From positions 62,001 through 126,000 of the forward strand of contig NZ_FRAX01000006.1 in assembly GCF_900142465.1 (NCBI RefSeq): a stretch of 64,000 nt of DNA. The letters run 5' to 3'. A model generated the notes under the pieces. The model saw only the letters and a program-made list of their open reading frames with translations, searched no databases and was not told the DNA's origin. Both the position numbers and the translations under genes were made by a program. Of the stretch, positions 35,156-44,337 are shown one piece after another; positions within the stretch are counted from its first letter, which is position 1; the number at the start of each line of letters is the position of its first letter. The DNA comes from Fibrobacter sp. UWH6. GTDB taxonomy: Bacteria; Fibrobacterota; Fibrobacteria; Fibrobacterales; Fibrobacteraceae.

Positions 35156-36595
35156 ATGAACCGTTTGAATGTTAGACTTTCTGAAAGGCTTCCCAATGAT
35201 TTGACTCCCAGCCCCTTTTTCGAAGAGTTGGAAAAAGCGAAAAAGGAAAGCGCTCCGTTTATCGACATGACCGTCAGTTCGCCGGTTCGCGTGGGACTGC
35301 CTGTGGAATTGGACTCCGCGGTAGACGAAGCCCGCAAACAGTTCGGCCATTGGTCTCCCGATGCCTCGGGCTGGCGTGAGGCCCGAGACGCCGTTGCCGC
35401 TTACTATCGTGAAAGAGGTGGTCGCTTTACTGCAAACCAGGTCATCATTACCGCAAGTACCAGCGAAGCTTACTCTGTACTCTTTAAGACATTCTGCAAT
35501 CCAGGCGATGCCATCTTGACGCCGATGCCCGGCTATCCGCTGCTGGATACGCTGGCCCAGTTGGAACATCTGGAATGCGCTCCCTATTTTTTGAAACTGA
35601 TCCGCGAGAAGAAAACTGGGCTAAAGACCGTTCGCTCTTTACGTCAGGAACTTTCCGCGCATCATGCTGAGCGAAGCCCGCAGACTCCCGCCGAGTGTCA
35701 TGCAGAACAGAACGTCGCTCCTTCGCATCATGCTGAGCAAAGCCCGCGGGGCGGAGTCGATGCATCTTGCCTTCCTGAATCTTCCGCTCCCCAGTTCCGC
35801 TTCGTGCTGGATACAGACAGCCTGCTGGCCGCTCCCGAAAACGCCCGCATCCTTCTGCTGGTTTCGCCCCATAATCCCACAGGCCATATTGTGGGCCTCG
35901 CCGAGTGGAATGAAATTGTTCGCTTCTGCGAAGAGAACAACTTGATTCTCGTGGTAGATGAAGTCTTCGGCGATTATGGCTTCAGCGACGAAGTCAAACG
36001 CAGTTGGCTGTATTTGCGCGGCGGAAACCGCAATGGTCTTGGTGACGGAAACATTAACGCCGACTTCTTTGACTGCGGTGGAAACGACATTGTCTTTGCT
36101 CCTGTAAACGGACCCAAGTGTCCCATTTTCTGGCTCAATGGTTTGAGCAAGGCTGTTGGCGCTCCGCAATTAAAATTCGGCTGGATGGCCTTCTATGCCC
36201 CCCGTGAAAATTTCGAAGAAATCCGTGCCGCCCTTGAATTCGTTGAAGACGCTTACTTGAGCGCTTCTTCTTGCGCCCAGTCTCTGGCGGCACCGCTGTT
36301 GGCTCGCTCCGCCGATTACGAAGCACAAGTTCGTGAGCGTCTGCAAAACAATTGGGAAACCCTTCGTGCCGCATTCCCCGGCAAGTATTGTCCCAAGGTT
36401 CTTGGGGGCTGGTATGCCGTGTTGCATCTGGGCGACGATGACGAGGAATTGACTCTTCGCCTACTTCGCGAAAAACGTGTGCTGGTACAGCCGGGATTCT
36501 TCTTCGATTTCGAAGATGACGGCTGGGTTGTAATTAGCTTGTTGCAAGAGCCTGCGTTGTTCGCCGAAGCGGTCGAACGCATGGTTGAGCTTTAA
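35156..36595 (+). CDS. PLP aminotransferase (class I/II) with in-frame repeat insertion
   Basis: 479 residues, about 50-60 more than usual. The fold-type I pattern is clear: VIITASTSEAYSVLFKTFCNPGD, TPMPGYPLLDTL, LLVSPHNPTGHI, LILVVDEVFGDY and the PLP-lysine segment NGLSKAVGAPQLKFGW. The amino acid substrate is unknown. Residues about 165-210 (HHAERSPQTPAECHAEQN ... HHAEQSPRGG) interrupt the domain and are encoded by a REP-like repeat (35659-35747) whose length kept the frame. It continues the unit of the GH13 gene and overlaps the convergent mqnE by four bases. The enzyme may still be active if the insert forms a surface loop. Confidence 0.87.
   Translation: MNRLNVRLSERLPNDLTPSPFFEELEKAKKESAPFIDMTVSSPVRVGLPVELDSAVDEARKQFGHWSPDASGWREARDAVAAYYRERGGRFTANQVIITASTSEAYSVLFKTFCNPGDAILTPMPGYPLLDTLAQLEHLECAPYFLKLIREKKTGLKTVRSLRQELSAHHAERSPQTPAECHAEQNVAPSHHAEQSPRGGVDASCLPESSAPQFRFVLDTDSLLAAPENARILLLVSPHNPTGHIVGLAEWNEIVRFCEENNLILVVDEVFGDYGFSDEVKRSWLYLRGGNRNGLGDGNINADFFDCGGNDIVFAPVNGPKCPIFWLNGLSKAVGAPQLKFGWMAFYAPRENFEEIRAALEFVEDAYLSASSCAQSLAAPLLARSADYEAQVRERLQNNWETLRAAFPGKYCPKVLGGWYAVLHLGDDDEELTLRLLREKRVLVQPGFFFDFEDDGWVVISLLQEPALFAEAVERMVEL
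35659..35747. repeat. REP-like element inside the aminotransferase gene
   Basis: Direct repeats GCATCATGCTGAGCGAAGCC (35659) and GCATCATGCTGAGCAAAGCC (35725), 66 bases (22 codons) apart, with GAGTGTCATGCAGAAC between. The CATGCTGAGC and GTCAT phrases are those of intergenic dispersed repeats. Confidence 0.75.
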
Positions 36596-37632
36596 GAGAA
36601 TCGTTCGTAAAGAGCGTCGCGTTCCACCGGTTCCAAACCTTCGTTCAAAATCAGCTGACGCATACGTTCCGGACTCATGCCCACGGGAACCTTGGCTCCT
36701 GCGGCGTGGGTAATCTTTTCTTCGATGATAGTTCCATCCAAATCGCTGGCACCGGAGTGCAATGCCTTCATGGCGGTCTCGATTCCCATCTGGATCCAGT
36801 AAGCCTTGATGTGGGGGAAGTTATCCAGGAACAGTCGTGCCACCGCCACCGTACGCAGAATATCTTCCTGACTGGTCATGTTGGGAACGATGCTGTGAAG
36901 GGCGTTGTGTTCCGGATGGTACACCAGAGGAATAAATGCGAAAAAGCCGGGGGCTTCATCTTGCAGGTCGCGGAGCATCTTCATGTGAGCGATGCGATGT
37001 TCCGGAGTTTCGATATGGCCGAACAGCATGGTGGCGTTGGTAGGAATGCCAATCTTGTGTGCCGCACGGTGTACATCCAACCATTCTTCGCCAGTTTCCT
37101 TACCCGGGCAAATCTGGTCGCGAACACTCTGCACCAAAATTTCGGCACCGCCGCCGGGCAGTGCATCAAGACCTGCGCCCTTCAACGTTTCCATGATCTG
37201 CAGGGGAGTCTGCCCAGACAGTTTGGCGAAGTGGGCGATTTCTACTGCGGTAAAAGCCTTCAGGTTGACCTTGGGAAATTCTACGCGAAGCTTGCGCAAC
37301 ATTTCGATGTAATAATCGAATGGGTGATCCGGATGGAGGCCGCCAACAATGTGCAGCTCTCTTGCACCGCCTTCAATGGCGAAAGCCGCCTTGTCGCGAA
37401 TGGTGTCGTAATCCCAGTCGTAGGCGGTAACGCTATCTTTCTTGATCTTGCTGAAGGCACAGAACTTACAATGCAGAATGCATACGTTGGTGTAGTTGAT
37501 CTGGCGGTTGTTCACCCAATAAACTGATTTGCCGTGGCGACGTTCCTTCTCTACATTTGCCCTGGCGCAAAGTTCTTCCAGGGGGGCGTTCAAAAATAAA
37601 TCAAGAGCTTCGGATTCTGTTAGACGCGACAT
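36592..37632 (-). CDS. mqnE: aminofutalosine synthase (radical SAM), menaquinone futalosine pathway
   Basis: Radical SAM enzyme that makes aminodeoxyfutalosine from the MqnA product and SAM in the alternative menaquinone route. 346 residues. The [4Fe-4S] motif is CILHCKFCAF (CxxxCxxC) near residue 55. The family segments REYHIVGGLHPD-like (ELHIVGGLHPDHPFDYY), KAFTAVEI and ALPGGGAEILVQSVR are present; the HIVGGLHPD wording favours MqnE over MqnC. Its first 13 bases overlap the end of the histidine kinase gene upstream, so translation is probably coupled. Other mqn genes are not in the window. Confidence 0.92.
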   Translation of the reverse strand: MSRLTESEALDLFLNAPLEELCARANVEKERRHGKSVYWVNNRQINYTNVCILHCKFCAFSKIKKDSVTAYDWDYDTIRDKAAFAIEGGARELHIVGGLHPDHPFDYYIEMLRKLRVEFPKVNLKAFTAVEIAHFAKLSGQTPLQIMETLKGAGLDALPGGGAEILVQSVRDQICPGKETGEEWLDVHRAAHKIGIPTNATMLFGHIETPEHRIAHMKMLRDLQDEAPGFFAFIPLVYHPEHNALHSIVPNMTSQEDILRTVAVARLFLDNFPHIKAYWIQMGIETAMKALHSGASDLDGTIIEEKITHAAGAKVPVGMSPERMRQLILNEGLEPVERDALYERFS

Positions 37633-39371
37633 ATAAGATTCTTCGGTAGATATTTCAGTACCATTTTTTCAAGCTGGTCGGCATGGATCGGCTTTGACAG
37701 GTAGTCTACAAAACCCTCACTCAGGTATTGTTCCCGTGCGCCTTCCAGTGCGTTGGCTGTCAACATGACAACAGGCGTATTAGGATTCATGTTGTCTAGA
37801 GACCGCATCAGACGGAAGGTTTCGACACCGTCCATCTTGGGCATCATGTGATCCAGGAAAATCAGGTCGTACTGTTTTTCGCGAACCATCTTCAAACATT
37901 CTTCGCCGCTGACGGCCGTATCGATTTGCATCTGGGTCTTCTTGAGAAGTCCCGAGAAAACCTTCAGGTTCATAGATACGTCGTCGACGACCAGGATGTG
38001 GGCGTTGGGGGCGTGGAACTCTTCGTGGTAAGTAGGTTCCTCTTCCTGAACAGAAACATTTATGTCGCCTACCGGCGTTGCAGAAACAATCTTTTGGGGA
38101 AGGCTAACCTTGAATGTGGATCCGCGTCCTGCAATGCTTTCGACTTGAATGGTTCCGTTCATCAGTTCGACCAACTGCTTGGTGATGGCCAGACCCAGAC
38201 CGGTTCCTTCGATATTGCGGTGAAGCCTTTCATCAATTCGGCTAAAAGAATCAAACAGGTACTTCAGATTGTTTTCGGAAATGCCTACGCCAGTATCCTG
38301 GACTTCGATAATCAAGTTGATCCAGTCTTTTTCGCCAATGGTCGTATAAACGCGAAGCGTAACGGAACCGCTCTTGGTGTATTTGATGGCGTTGGTCAGC
38401 AGGTTGCTGCAAATCTGGCGGATACGGGGTTCGTCGCCTAGCAGGACCGAGGGCGCAGCCTGTTCAACATCTGTTCGCAGTTCCAGTCCCTTGCTTTCTG
38501 CTCGGTTAGCAATCAGGTTGAAGGAATCCTTAACCAAAATTCCCAGGTTGTATTCTGTGGGAATGATGTTCAGTTTACCCGATTCGATCTTTGAAAAATC
38601 AAGAATGTCGTTAATAAGGGAAAGCAAGGCCTTGCTAGATGTCTTGATATTCTTTGCGTATTCCAGGGAATCAGGTTCCTGGGATTCTCTCAGGATCAGT
38701 TCGTCGTTTCCCAGAATGGCGTTAATGGGGGTGCGAATCTCGTGGCTCATGTTTGCGAGAAAATCGCTCTTTGCCTTGCTGGCCGCTTCTGCCTTTTCCT
38801 TGTATTGGATGTTCTGGCGGAGCAGGTGGTTCATGTATTTCTTGTTCAAGTTGATATTTCGCTTGAGCAAGATGGCTATGGCGACTTCAGCTGTGTAAAT
38901 GAAGGGGAGGCGGACGCGTACAGATTCCTGGTACTGGTAGCAGTATTCAAAGACTGGAGTGAAAAAGGCTATGGCTAGGATGGCTCCGATGAACAGAGGG
39001 AAGCCTACCGCTAACTTTGTGTGGAAACAGTAAAGGGCGATGACAGGGACTAGCACCACCCACATGACACCGAAACCTTCGTGACCGCCATTGATGATGT
39101 AGGTGATAATCAGGACGGTCAGCATCAGCATCGTGACGGGGGTTGCAACTTTTAGGGAGTCGAAACGGATGATGGTGAAGTAGCTGAAGAACATGATGAA
39201 CGCGATACCACCATTGATGGCGGCGATCAGGGGCTCTTTTTGCATGATGTTCACCGCGATGAACATGGTGCAGATTATGGCGAAAACCAATGTCACAATC
39301 CTCATTGCGGGAATGTACAGGATTTTATCGTCGTTAATCAGTCTTGAAAAATTGTCGTCTTTTTCCTTCAT
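37620..39371 (-). CDS. hybrid sensor histidine kinase with receiver domain
   Basis: 583 residues. About six N-terminal membrane helices (about 20-170) form the sensor without a periplasmic domain. HisKA has SHEIRTPINAILGN with the phospho-His (about 210). HATPase_c has NLLTNAIKYT, VQDTGVGIS and GTGLGLAITKQL. A C-terminal receiver (about 455-575) has ILVVDD and the phospho-acceptor Asp in LIFLDHMMPKMDG. No output domain or partner regulator lies nearby. TAAATTGC ends six bases before ATG 39371 with no ribosome site, so the mRNA is probably leaderless. It overlaps mqnE by 13 bases, but a functional link is not implied. Confidence 0.93.
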   Translation of the reverse strand: MKEKDDNFSRLINDDKILYIPAMRIVTLVFAIICTMFIAVNIMQKEPLIAAINGGIAFIMFFSYFTIIRFDSLKVATPVTMLMLTVLIITYIINGGHEGFGVMWVVLVPVIALYCFHTKLAVGFPLFIGAILAIAFFTPVFEYCYQYQESVRVRLPFIYTAEVAIAILLKRNINLNKKYMNHLLRQNIQYKEKAEAASKAKSDFLANMSHEIRTPINAILGNDELILRESQEPDSLEYAKNIKTSSKALLSLINDILDFSKIESGKLNIIPTEYNLGILVKDSFNLIANRAESKGLELRTDVEQAAPSVLLGDEPRIRQICSNLLTNAIKYTKSGSVTLRVYTTIGEKDWINLIIEVQDTGVGISENNLKYLFDSFSRIDERLHRNIEGTGLGLAITKQLVELMNGTIQVESIAGRGSTFKVSLPQKIVSATPVGDINVSVQEEEPTYHEEFHAPNAHILVVDDVSMNLKVFSGLLKKTQMQIDTAVSGEECLKMVREKQYDLIFLDHMMPKMDGVETFRLMRSLDNMNPNTPVVMLTANALEGAREQYLSEGFVDYLSKPIHADQLEKMVLKYLPKNLICRV

Positions 39372-39472
39372 CGGTGGGCAATTTAGAAAAATATGGATGT
39401 TTTTTAGAATACTATCAATTGGGTGTGAGGTTAATAACGTTGTTTTGGAAACAATGCTAACTAGGAGAAATG

Positions 39473-39509
39473 CAAAAAAGAAAAGAGATCTAAACTAGAT
39501 CTCTTTTCT
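39473..39509. terminator. terminator of initiator tRNA
   Basis: 14-bp perfect stem AGAAAAGAGATCTA/TAGATCTCTTTTCT with a 3-base loop; T-tract on the minus strand, three bases past the tRNA 3' end. Confidence 0.9.
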
Positions 39510-39513
39510 TTAG

Positions 39514-39587
<74 letters not shown>

Positions 39588-39600
39588 TCGATGTTGAGAC

Positions 39601-39631
39601 CATATATAGAAAAAGCCTTGAACATTGTCAA
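39601..39631 (-). promoter_or_regulatory. promoter of tRNA-fMet, TTG-N20-TATATATG
   Basis: TTG (39631-39629), 20-base spacer, TATATATG (39608-39601), 13 bases before the tRNA. AAGCCTTG...CAAGGCTT forms an inverted repeat across the upstream box. Confidence 0.6.
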
Positions 39632-39687
39632 GGCTTCTTGTGCATTTTTTTTGTCCGTCGGACGTACCGACTAGATCTGTATACTGA

Positions 39688-40863
39688 TTAGACGAACTTC
39701 TTAAGGATATGCTTGCTAGAAACGAAGTAGTCTACGCCACTGAGTACAGTCACTGTGGTAATGACGCCCATGACAATCTGCGGGAAGTTTTCCCAGATGC
39801 TATCAAAGCCGGGAATCATCATGCGCACGGGGTCAATAGCGCCTAGGAGAATGGCTACAATGCCTGCGCCCTGGAGGGCTGTCTTCCATTTACCGCTGCG
39901 ACGGGCCGGCATAATCAGACCTTCGCTTGCCGCCAGAGTGCGTAAGGTTTCAACGCTGGATTCGCGGAAGTAAATAATCGCGACCATCCAGACGGGTGCG
40001 TAACCTGTTGCGATAAAGCACATGAAAATGGTCATGTTGGAAATCTTATCGCTGAAGGGGTCCAGATATTTTCCGAGGGTGCTGACTTCACCCATTTTGC
40101 GGGCGAGATGTCCATCCAGAAAATCGGTCAGCATAAAGCCAAGAACCATCACTAAGGACAAAGTCTTAAAGACCAGGCTGTTGTTGCTGTAGTTCAGGTC
40201 GTTGTCGTAGAAGAATACCCACAGGAAGAAAGGCGTCAGAACAATGCGGCTCATGGTGAGCTGGCTAGCAATAGAAAGAGGCTTGCGGTGTGCGGGGTCG
40301 CGGTAGTACCAGTAAGCGTAAGCTGCTGTTGCTGCAAGAACCAGCAGGATGCTGGTGACCATGGCAATCTGCTGATAGTCTTCCAGGTTCAGCAGGTAGA
40401 CACCCATAGTTACTGTAATAGAAATGTTTGAAAGCTTGCTCCAGCGGCGCTTACGGGGAAGTGTCTTTCCTTCGCGAAGAACTCCAAGAGAAAACAGAGT
40501 GTGCGCAATGGTTCTTGCCAGTAGAACTACGCAACCTACTGCCAGCAGCTTTTCCGCCTGGTCATTCTGCATCAAGTCGCGAATGAAAATGCTGGTCAGA
40601 ACGGTAAAGGAGAGCATCCCGTCGATAAAGTTCAGCCACAACCTGTAATAGGGCTTTTCGATTTCCTGGGATCTGAGCTGGTAAAGATTGACCCAACCCA
40701 TGATCAAGGCGATGCCGACAAATGCACAGGCCGTCTTGGCCATGCCAAGCCAGATGAAGGCGATGACCGCTAAAAAGACAACAGCGCGCATAGCGCTCCA
40801 GATACGAGTGCGTAGTCTTACTTCAGATTTTTTCTCTTCAGTTAAGATAGTTTCTTCAGTCAT
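39688..40863 (-). CDS. pgsA: CDP-alcohol phosphatidyltransferase (PgsA-like) with N-terminal membrane extension
   Basis: 391 residues from ATG 40863; a longer frame start overlaps recN and is not used. The C-terminal half (about 205-391) is the catalytic domain, with the family motif DFLDGHLARKMGEVSTLGKYL plus DPFSDK (D-x2-DG-x2-AR-x9-G-x3-D-x3-D), as in phosphatidylglycerophosphate synthase. The first 200 residues add about five membrane helices and contain LWLNFIDGMLSF, vaguely like a decayed copy of the same fold. PgsA proteins are usually about 180-200 residues, so this is a fusion or duplication. The role in phosphatidylglycerol synthesis is probable; another CDP-alcohol enzyme is possible. 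Confidence 0.82.
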   Translation of the reverse strand: MTEETILTEEKKSEVRLRTRIWSAMRAVVFLAVIAFIWLGMAKTACAFVGIALIMGWVNLYQLRSQEIEKPYYRLWLNFIDGMLSFTVLTSIFIRDLMQNDQAEKLLAVGCVVLLARTIAHTLFSLGVLREGKTLPRKRRWSKLSNISITVTMGVYLLNLEDYQQIAMVTSILLVLAATAAYAYWYYRDPAHRKPLSIASQLTMSRIVLTPFFLWVFFYDNDLNYSNNSLVFKTLSLVMVLGFMLTDFLDGHLARKMGEVSTLGKYLDPFSDKISNMTIFMCFIATGYAPVWMVAIIYFRESSVETLRTLAASEGLIMPARRSGKWKTALQGAGIVAILLGAIDPVRMMIPGFDSIWENFPQIVMGVITTVTVLSGVDYFVSSKHILKKFV

Positions 40864-40894
40864 TTTTTTGTTCTCTACAAATTCCGTATAAAAT

Positions 40895-42547
40895 CTACAA
40901 GTTTTCGTCCAACAATTGTTTTGCGTGTTCGCGAACTGTATCGGAATCACCCCCTAACATGCGGGATATCTCGGCGATACGCCCATCTCGGTCTAGTTCG
41001 ACCACAGAAGTGAAGGTTCTGCCGTCAATTTCCTTCTTGCTGACGGCCAGCTGGTTCTCTGCGCGGCTGGCGACCTGGTGCAAGTGGGTGATGGTCAAAA
41101 TCTGGTGGTGCTTGCCCAACTTGCGGAGTGCGTCTCCGATGCTGTTTCCCACTTCGCCGCTGATACCGGAGTCCACCTCGTCAAAAATCAGCAGGGGCAC
41201 GCGGTCCAGTTCCGCCATAACGCTCTTGATGGCCAGAAGCATACGGGAAAGTTCACCGCCAGAAACGGCCTTCTGCAGGCTCTTGAATCCTTCGCCGGGG
41301 TTGGGGGCCAGCAGGAATTCAATGCGGTCGGCGCCGTTGGGCGTGAGGGCCTGTTCCTCGATGGAGGTCTTGAATTCAGCCTTGGGCATGCCCAAACTAT
41401 GGAGAATTTCGCTGACGGCGCTGTCGTAACGTTCGGCGGCGTTCTTGCGGGCTTCGGTCAAAAGGCTTGCGATGCGGTTCAGTTCCGCCTGTTCCTTGTT
41501 TGCCTGGCGTTCCAGTTCCTCAAGGTCGGCGTCCAGATTTTCAAGACTATCCAGTTCGGTGCGACGCTGCTCGGTCAGTTCTATAAGGCCTGCCACGTCG
41601 GTGCGGTACTTGCGCTTCAATTTCTGGATCTGGGCGATGCGGGCATTGGCGCGATCGATGTCTGCCGCACTTACCGCTGCAGACGGCGACAGTCTCATCA
41701 AGTCCTTGCAGATACTTTCAAAGGGGTCCGCCACTTCAACCAGGGCGTTCAAATCTTCGTCGTAGTCGGGAACCTTGGCGGCCAGGGTGCGCATCTTGGC
41801 CTGCAGCAACTGCACCTGGTCTAACAGTCCGTTTTCACCGCCGAGAATTCCCTGGACTTCATCCAGGTAACGGCGTTCCGCTTCCACCTTGGAGGCGCTG
41901 TTTACCTTTTCTTCAAGAGCTTCTTCTTCGCCTTCTTTCAGGTTGGCCTTAGAAAGTTCCTCGAACTGGAACTTTAAAAAGTCCTTCTGGGCCGCAAGAT
42001 TCTTGGCCTTTTCTTCGGTTTCTACAATCTTGGACTTGATACCGTTCCATGCAGACCAGTGGCCTGCATATTCTGTCAGCAGGTTTCCGTTGCCGGCGTA
42101 GTCGTCCAGCATCTTGGCGTGGGTGCGGGTGTCGCGGAGCAGCAGCTGTTCGCTCTGGCCGTGCATCTGGATCAGTTCTTCGCCCAGCTTCTGCAGGTCA
42201 GACAAGTTGACCACGGAACCGTTTACGCGGGCTCGGCCCTTGCCGTTTTCCAGGACTTCGCGGCGGATGATCAGTTCGTCATTTCCGTCGTCCAGTTCCA
42301 GTTCCTTGAGAACGTTCCTTACGTCATCTTCGCCAGAAATGTCGAAGGTGGCTTCCACAACGGCCTTGTCGGCGCCAGTACGAACAAAGCTCCCTTGAGC
42401 CTTGTCTCCGCAAACCACGCGAAGTGATTTCAGGAGAACGGACTTACCAGCACCGGTTTCGCCGGTGATTGCAGTGAATCCCTGACGGAAGGGAACTTCC
42501 GCTTCCGAGATCAGGGTGAAACCATTAATAGAAAGCTGCTTTAACAT
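40895..42547 (-). CDS. recN: DNA repair protein RecN
   Basis: SMC-like ATPase for double-strand-break repair, 550 residues. Walker A is AITGETGAGKSVLLKSL; a long coiled-coil middle (about 160-380) follows; the ABC signature is SGGELSRMLLAIKSV and Walker B LLIFDEVDSGISG, then ILTITHLHQVA. The start MLKQLSINGFTLI is standard. The 58-base gap to trmB contains TGTCA-N5-TGACA. TAGTTTGT lies seven bases before ATG 42547. pgsA follows on the same strand after 31 bases. RecN is commonly SOS-controlled, but I see no good match here to the recA operator. Confidence 0.96.
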   Translation of the reverse strand: MLKQLSINGFTLISEAEVPFRQGFTAITGETGAGKSVLLKSLRVVCGDKAQGSFVRTGADKAVVEATFDISGEDDVRNVLKELELDDGNDELIIRREVLENGKGRARVNGSVVNLSDLQKLGEELIQMHGQSEQLLLRDTRTHAKMLDDYAGNGNLLTEYAGHWSAWNGIKSKIVETEEKAKNLAAQKDFLKFQFEELSKANLKEGEEEALEEKVNSASKVEAERRYLDEVQGILGGENGLLDQVQLLQAKMRTLAAKVPDYDEDLNALVEVADPFESICKDLMRLSPSAAVSAADIDRANARIAQIQKLKRKYRTDVAGLIELTEQRRTELDSLENLDADLEELERQANKEQAELNRIASLLTEARKNAAERYDSAVSEILHSLGMPKAEFKTSIEEQALTPNGADRIEFLLAPNPGEGFKSLQKAVSGGELSRMLLAIKSVMAELDRVPLLIFDEVDSGISGEVGNSIGDALRKLGKHHQILTITHLHQVASRAENQLAVSKKEIDGRTFTSVVELDRDGRIAEISRMLGGDSDTVREHAKQLLDENL

Positions 42548-42605
42548 ACCGCAAACAAACTAGAAAAAATAGCATGTCAAAAGATGACAAGGACCGGTTG
42601 CTTTT

Positions 42606-43382
42606 TTACTTCTCGAACTCGATGATGGAGCGGTAAATGGGGCGGCCTTCCTTGCGGTACTTCTTTTCGAAGCCGGTCATGATACCTTCGGTAGGCTCAG
42701 CTTCGTTGCGGACCAGCACCTTGCAGCCGGGGAAGTTGTCGAACACTTCAAGAGCCACTTCGTTGTATTCCTTGTGGTCGGTGCCCCAGTAGAAAATACG
42801 CTTGCCGGGCTTCATCACGCGGGCCACCTGTTCCAGGAAGTCGGGGCGGAGCAGGCGGTTCTTGTGGTGGCGTTCCTTGGGCCACGGATCCGGGAAGTAC
42901 ATGTGGAAGGCGTCTACGGTATTGTCCTTGACGCAATCGCGGAGGAAATAGAATACGTCGCCGCGGAGCATGCTGGCGTTGTTCAGAACGCCTGCCTTGT
43001 CCATCTTGCGCTGGGCGAATGCGGCCCAGGTGTAATCCCATTCGCTACCCATAATGAAATAGTCTGGGTGCTTGGCGGCATAGTCCGAAATAAAGCTGCC
43101 CTTGCCGGAACCGATTTCCACTTCGATGTGGTCGTTGTGGGTGGGGAACATGTCCTTCCAGTCAAAGTCCAGCTTGTGGGGGAGTCCGTCGGGGGTTGCA
43201 ATGGGCTTGCGGTCACCGTTGGTGCGGAATACATAGTGCCAAAGGGCCTTGGCGTTTTCGTCTTCCTTCAGGTCGCGGAAAAATTCCGGAATGACCACTT
43301 CCTTTTCTGCGGCTGCGGCGGCGCCTTCAACCACTTCTTCAACTTCGTTTTTTGCTTCTTCGTTCATAATTTCTTTTTCCAT
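42606..43382 (-). CDS. trmB: tRNA (guanine-N7-)-methyltransferase
   Basis: SAM-dependent enzyme forming m7G46 in tRNA. 258 residues, with an acidic Ala/Glu-rich N-terminal extension of about 30 residues absent from most TrmB proteins. The core shows EVEIGSGKGSFI (SAM loop), GSEWDYTWAAFA, DAFHMYFPDPWPKERHHKNRL (the TrmB signature) and TDHKEYNEVALE. The start is uncertain: ATG 43382 has no close ribosome site, while ATG 43367 (MNEEAKN) has GGAAAAAG before it. It is in a run trmB-recN-pgsA on one strand, 20 bases after the MBL gene. Confidence 0.94.
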   Translation of the reverse strand: MEKEIMNEEAKNEVEEVVEGAAAAAEKEVVIPEFFRDLKEDENAKALWHYVFRTNGDRKPIATPDGLPHKLDFDWKDMFPTHNDHIEVEIGSGKGSFISDYAAKHPDYFIMGSEWDYTWAAFAQRKMDKAGVLNNASMLRGDVFYFLRDCVKDNTVDAFHMYFPDPWPKERHHKNRLLRPDFLEQVARVMKPGKRIFYWGTDHKEYNEVALEVFDNFPGCKVLVRNEAEPTEGIMTGFEKKYRKEGRPIYRSIIEFEK

Positions 43383-43402
43383 TTTTATTCGGTTTGCACG
43401 CC

Positions 43403-44293
43403 TTATAGCAGAACCACAATTTTATCCTTGAATTCTTCGGGAATAGCCTTGGCTATTACATCGCGGATGTACTTGTCGGAGTACTTCATGGAGAAATGGC
43501 TCAGGATGATCTTTTCGCACTTGACACTGTCGCCCATTTCCTTGAGGGCGTGTACAATGTGGTTGATGTGGCTGTGTCCTTTCTTTACACTCATGGCCTC
43601 ATCTTCTGGCGAAAGGAATGTGCATTCCGTAATCAAAATCTTGGACTGGAAAACGCGGTAGTTGTCCAGCAGGCTTTCTCCCAGGCAGTCTCCCATGAAG
43701 CTGACCAGGGGCTCGTAAACTTCGCGGGTGATTTCCACCTTGTTTTCGCGGAGGGCGATCAGCTCGGCAGGGGTTTTCTGCAGGAATTCTTCCTTCAACT
43801 TTTTTTTGTAATGGTATACGGTGCCGCCCATAGCCGGTATGGAATGCTTTACTTCAAAGGCTTCCAGGGCCAGGTCCTTACGGTACTCCAGGAACTGCAA
43901 TTCGTTTGGGGCCACGGGGACAATGGTGGGCAGACGGAACTTGTTTTCGGCGACCCCTTCGAACAGGGCTTCGGCACGGATCCAGTCCTTGGCCCGTTCC
44001 GCGATGTTTTCGGGAATGTAATAGACGCTATCCCGTTCTACACCCATCATCTTGCGCAGGCTGTGATGACGCATCAGGCAGCGAGCATGGTCGCCATGGG
44101 CGTGAGTCAGAAATACATGATTGATGGAGGTGGCCGACAGGGGGCATTCGCCCAAATCAACGCAGAAATCCAGTTCGGGCATCTGCAAGTAGGTGGCCAG
44201 CCCCGAAATAGAGAAACCCGACACAGAAGTGGTCGGTATTTCTACATGAACTTGCTTCAGGGCATTATGGATGTATTTATTTTCTGCAGCCAT
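43403..44293 (-). CDS. MBL-fold hydrolase, ribonuclease Z-like
   Basis: 296 residues with the metallo-beta-lactamase metal motif HAHGDHARC (HxHxDH) near residue 65, FMGDCLGESLLDN (metal Asp) and ILSHFSMKYSD (metal His). The layout (SGLATYLQMPELDFCVDLGEC, then HVFLTHAHGDH) is like short tRNase Z proteins that cut tRNA 3' trailers. None of the tRNAs here encode CCA, so such an enzyme is needed, but this protein is divergent and could be another hydrolase. TAAATTTG lies about 30 bases before ATG 44293. It is followed by trmB, another tRNA gene. Confidence 0.78.
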   Translation of the reverse strand: MAAENKYIHNALKQVHVEIPTTSVSGFSISGLATYLQMPELDFCVDLGECPLSATSINHVFLTHAHGDHARCLMRHHSLRKMMGVERDSVYYIPENIAERAKDWIRAEALFEGVAENKFRLPTIVPVAPNELQFLEYRKDLALEAFEVKHSIPAMGGTVYHYKKKLKEEFLQKTPAELIALRENKVEITREVYEPLVSFMGDCLGESLLDNYRVFQSKILITECTFLSPEDEAMSVKKGHSHINHIVHALKEMGDSVKCEKIILSHFSMKYSDKYIRDVIAKAIPEEFKDKIVVLL

Positions 44294-44337
44294 TAAAAAC
44301 CAGTCAATTTTTATGGCGCAAATTTAGAAAAACCAAT

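Noticed and set aside
42560-42600. TGTCA-N5-TGACA upstream of recN as a LexA site
   Set aside because: Symmetric, but it does not match the recA operator pattern; left as a note only.
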